A stretch of DNA of 64,000 nt from Bryopsis sp. KO-2023. Its lineage: Eukaryota; Chlorophyta; Ulvophyceae; Bryopsidales; Bryopsidaceae. How positions within the stretch are numbered: the stretch's first letter is position 1; each line of letters opens with the position of its first letter. The stretch is taken from the NCBI GenBank assembly GCA_030272585.1, contig BSYQ01000007.1:1554001-1618000 (forward strand), in the 5' to 3' direction. Positions 61,665 to 64,000 of the stretch are shown piece after piece. The position numbers were made by a program, and so were the translations under genes. The notes under the pieces were generated by a model. It was not told where the DNA came from and did no database searches. It saw only the letters and a list, made by a program, of their open reading frames with translations.

Positions 61665-61878
61665 TGTGGAGTTTCTTTGAGTTAAATGGGCTGTTGGTCC
61701 ATTTCTGTTTGGGGTTAGTCAGCACTTGTACAGGGAAGAAGGAAGTTCCCTGTAAGAAGCAAGTGAATTGAGGGCAGTACTGTTTCAGGCACTACTTGTC
61801 TTAGGGTTTAAAGAGGACAAGGGAGACAGTATGACTTGTAATATGATTTCTTCGAAGTGATTCCGAATCGTTTTCACA
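61665..61878. mobile_element. 214-bp insertion with GGCAC target duplication
   Basis: Unit 1 reads gtGGCACagaaaaagg; unit 2 has GGCAC, 214 extra bases, a second GGCAC, then aaaaaaagg. The insert begins TGTGGAGTTTC and ends GTTTTCACA, so its ends are short imperfect inverted repeats (TGTGgA / TGTGaA). It has no coding capacity and is best explained as a small non-autonomous DNA transposon. Confidence 0.65.
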
Positions 61879-62288
61879 GGCACAAAAAAAGGAATAATCA
61901 CCTGTTTTCCAGTTTCCTGTTTGTATGTATTCTTGATGCAATGCTGTGGAAAAAGCTATTCCCAGTCCACTGAAAATACAGTTTTGTGGCTGGATGAACA
62001 AAACTAGTAAAGTACTTAACACAGTATCATGAACTTCAGAGCAGAGGAACTCCTCGTTTTTGATGACTGACTACCGGACGCCCAAATTCTCGTGCTCTTG
62101 AGGCCCTGTGGCTGCTTTTTTTTATTTTCTTATTTAATTTTCTATCCGGTGTAGGTGACTCTGTGAACATTCTAGAATGTGAGTAGATCTACTCATGTCG
62201 GTCGATTCATGAAGGTATACATCCAGAGGGAGAAACTAGCTCTATCATTTCAAATGTTATTTTCTGTGGGATATCTTTGAAAATGCCA

Positions 62289-62555
62289 TTGCTGGCACTG
62301 CTCATGTCAAGAATGGAAACCGAAGTGGATGCAGCCATGTCAGACTTCCAAGTTCATTGCAGAGCCAAAATGGTGCCCAACGAATGGAGGTGAGCTGGTG
62401 TCAGACTGTAGAACGATCAGCGATGCAAAGGTCGACACAAGCAGGGCTTGTCTTGTGATAAACCCCCGGAGAACCACTTTTCCTTTGAAAAAAATGACAA
62501 GAAGGCAGGATTCTTCTTTGCTGGAAAAGGGGGCAAAAACAAGAAGAAGAAGTAG
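62289..62555 (+). pseudogene. Decayed fragment C of the CFAP46-like gene
   Basis: It repeats the LALLMSRMETEVDAAMSDF exon with an extra base (cttccaagttc) that shifts the frame, the donor and start of the next intron. At CTGGAAAAG (62521) it jumps from intron sequence to the end of the last exon (ggcaaaaacaagaagaagaagtag). The exons between are missing. The parent 3' flank follows up to about 62850. Confidence 0.8.
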
Positions 62556-62942
62556 ATCCCGTGAAAGTCTTTCGAAGTGAAAAGGACATCTGGTCCGATC
62601 CCCATGGATCTCTTAGTTACGAAAGATTAACCAATAGATGCTTCTTGGCCAGAGGGCCCAGAGGAGACCTTGTGAAACACTCGTCGAAAAGCATCCATCT
62701 GTGTCTGTATCGGGATGTTGCATTCATCCTCTATTACTCAGGTCCAAAGTTTATTGTCGCTGATCAGATTGGCAAGTTCTTGAAACAAGCCAAAGAGAGG
62801 CCAACACAACCACATCATAAAAAATTGGCTCTCCACCCTGGTTTCAATTTATACCTTGAGGAAGTAAGAAGGCTTATCGTGCCTTCGTAAAACGTTAGTA
62901 AGGCCACGAATGCCACTGAGGGGTGTTCTTAAGCATGTTGCT

Positions 62943-63213
62943 TGAACAGTTCTCTATGTAACACAGCCTTGCAATACAACTTCCACCACCCCACTACCCC
63001 AGCAAAATGGAAACATTCTTTTTGCTCTAACACTACCCCATCGTATCAAACAAACCCAAGTGAACTCTAAACGTGAATAGCTCTCCCCCCCCCACACAAC
63101 CCCCCCCCCCCCTTCTTGAAGTCTCTTCCTCGATTTCTCAGTATCCAAACCAAAACTTGTACGTCTGCTGCTTTAGCCATTTCCTCCGGTCCCTCTGATA
63201 CCCCCAACAATGG
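62943..63213. other. Short intergenic stretch
   Basis: C-rich runs (63087-63112) and no exon. It forms the 3' flank of the gene that runs off the right edge. Confidence 0.4.
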
Positions 63214-63937
63214 CTAACCCAAGCTCATGGAGCTCTCGGAATCGTCCTCAGAGCTCTCGTCGATACATGGTGGTGGTTGCCTCATTATCTCAACATTGTG
63301 TCGAGCACCACCACGATTGGAGTGAAGATTGGTCGCCAAGGTCGAAGATCCACCCGTACTTGTAATTTCCATCGCATCAAGGTCTTCCAGCGATGGTTTC
63401 TCCTCCTGGATGGGTGCAGGGCTGGGTACAGAAGCCAGCACAGGCACTGAGTCAGACACTCGATCAGGGGGCGGTACAGGTGGTTGTACAGGAGGTGGAA
63501 CTGGGGCTGGTGCAGCAGCTGCTGGAGCCGCCTCCGTTGCAGTGTTTTTGACACCTGTGAAGAGGCACCCCTCACTCATGTCAGACATGCGGGCCGAAGT
63601 GGGTGACAGAAAAGGTCCAAAAAAAAAAAATCGGCTTGTTCTCAGCACTCTTTCTTAACACTTTGGCACTGTCCATTTGTTTTTCTGTTATTTTTTGAGG
63701 AGGGCGTGGTTCCATAATAAAAAAACACAAGCAATGGATATTGCTTGCATTGTACTTGGTATTCCTACCACCACTGTCTCGAGGTCGCTTGAGCCCAGTC
63801 TGTTCGCTGTTGGGTTTGGAAGGCTGAGCAACAGCTTTCTTCTTATGTAAACCATGTTCAAAAATGTAATGGAGCCTCTTCTCGCGGGCTTTCAGTTCAC
63901 GGATCCAGGCATCCGTTCGAGACATCACAGCATTCAC
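63214..63937 (-). CDS. Unrecognised gene, 3' end (partial at window edge)
   Basis: Two exons, 63769-63937 and 63214-63554 (TAG), join as AGT GGT G|GT GTC. The first, entered by an acceptor at 63938, encodes VNAVMSRTDAWIRELKAREK then RLHYIFEHGLHKKK, a helical basic stretch. The second is Pro/Ala-rich (PAPVPPPVQPPVPPP), then acidic and Ser-rich (ESSEDDSESSMSLG at the end). The 5' part lies beyond the window. No family is recognised; the composition fits a nuclear regulatory protein. Confidence 0.6.
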
Positions 63938-64000
63938 CTGCACATCCCACAAGAAAAAACCAAACACGATTGAAGGAGCGAACAAGACTGCCCAACGGCC

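Larger units (their letters stand above)
58484..62942. repeat. Segmental duplication, unit 2 (direct repeat of 2988-6932)
   Basis: Same order and orientation as unit 1: 5' part, tandem repeat, tail-anchored gene, its promoter, CFAP46-like fragment. It is about 0.5 kb longer because fragment C is less deleted than fragment B and because of a 214-bp insertion at 61665-61878. The right boundary is the shared aagcatgttgct near 62930. Confidence 0.85.

Overview
This is nuclear DNA of a eukaryote: about twelve protein genes are recognisable, most of them split by GT-AG introns whose phases join without conflict. The gene set points to the green lineage, most likely a streptophyte alga or another green plant that still makes flagella. 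Plant-like genes include UDP-glucose dehydrogenase, a plastid-type imidazoleglycerol-phosphate dehydratase with a transit-peptide-like leader, a peroxisomal multifunctional beta-oxidation protein ending in a PTS1-like ARL, a triple-FKBP/TPR immunophilin of the FKBP62/ROF type, and a YAK1 kinase. The left edge holds the 3' end of a gene resembling the flagellar protein CFAP46, and there is a C18orf63/DUF4708-like gene. As far as I know, flowering plants lack both. The species itself cannot be read from the sequence.

Layout. 1-2.1 kb: end of the CFAP46-like gene (+). 3.0-6.9 kb: repeat unit 1, with a coiled-coil tail-anchored protein gene (-) and a broken piece of the CFAP46-like gene. 7.7-10.6 kb: AIMP1/Arc1p-like tRNA-binding protein (-). 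11.3-13.1 kb: TraB-family protein (+). 14.9-16.7 kb: UDP-glucose 6-dehydrogenase (+). 18.2-19.3 kb: small ubiquitin-fold protein (+). 19.4-24.4 kb: a 5-kb desert of homopolymer runs. 24.4-26.6 kb: HisB (+). 28.5-32.2 kb: FKBP62-like (-). 32.8-35.1 kb: two unrecognised, divergent genes for probable secreted proteins. 38.2-41.0 kb: C18orf63-like protein with a SAP motif (-). 42.5-47.0 kb: YAK1 kinase (+). 49.0-52.4 kb: peroxisomal MFP (-). 52.8-57.1 kb: USP10/UBP24-like deubiquitinase (+). 58.5-62.9 kb: repeat unit 2, a direct paralogue of unit 1. 63.2-63.9 kb: 3' end of an unrecognised gene (-).

Most genes are unrelated housekeeping functions: nucleotide-sugar supply, histidine synthesis, fatty-acid oxidation, translation support, protein folding, ubiquitin removal and signalling. 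No operon-like cooperation is expected. The unusual element is the pair of roughly 4-kb direct repeats about 55.5 kb apart. Each carries one intact tail-anchored coiled-coil gene and one decayed CFAP46-like fragment, and the intact CFAP46-like 3' end lies next to unit 1. The deletion junctions and a 214-bp insertion in unit 2 can be read directly.

Limits: exon limits were found by eye from splice signals, frame and remembered family motifs. First exons of the TraB, YAK1 and C18orf63-like genes are not resolved, and family names rest on remembered motifs, not a database search.
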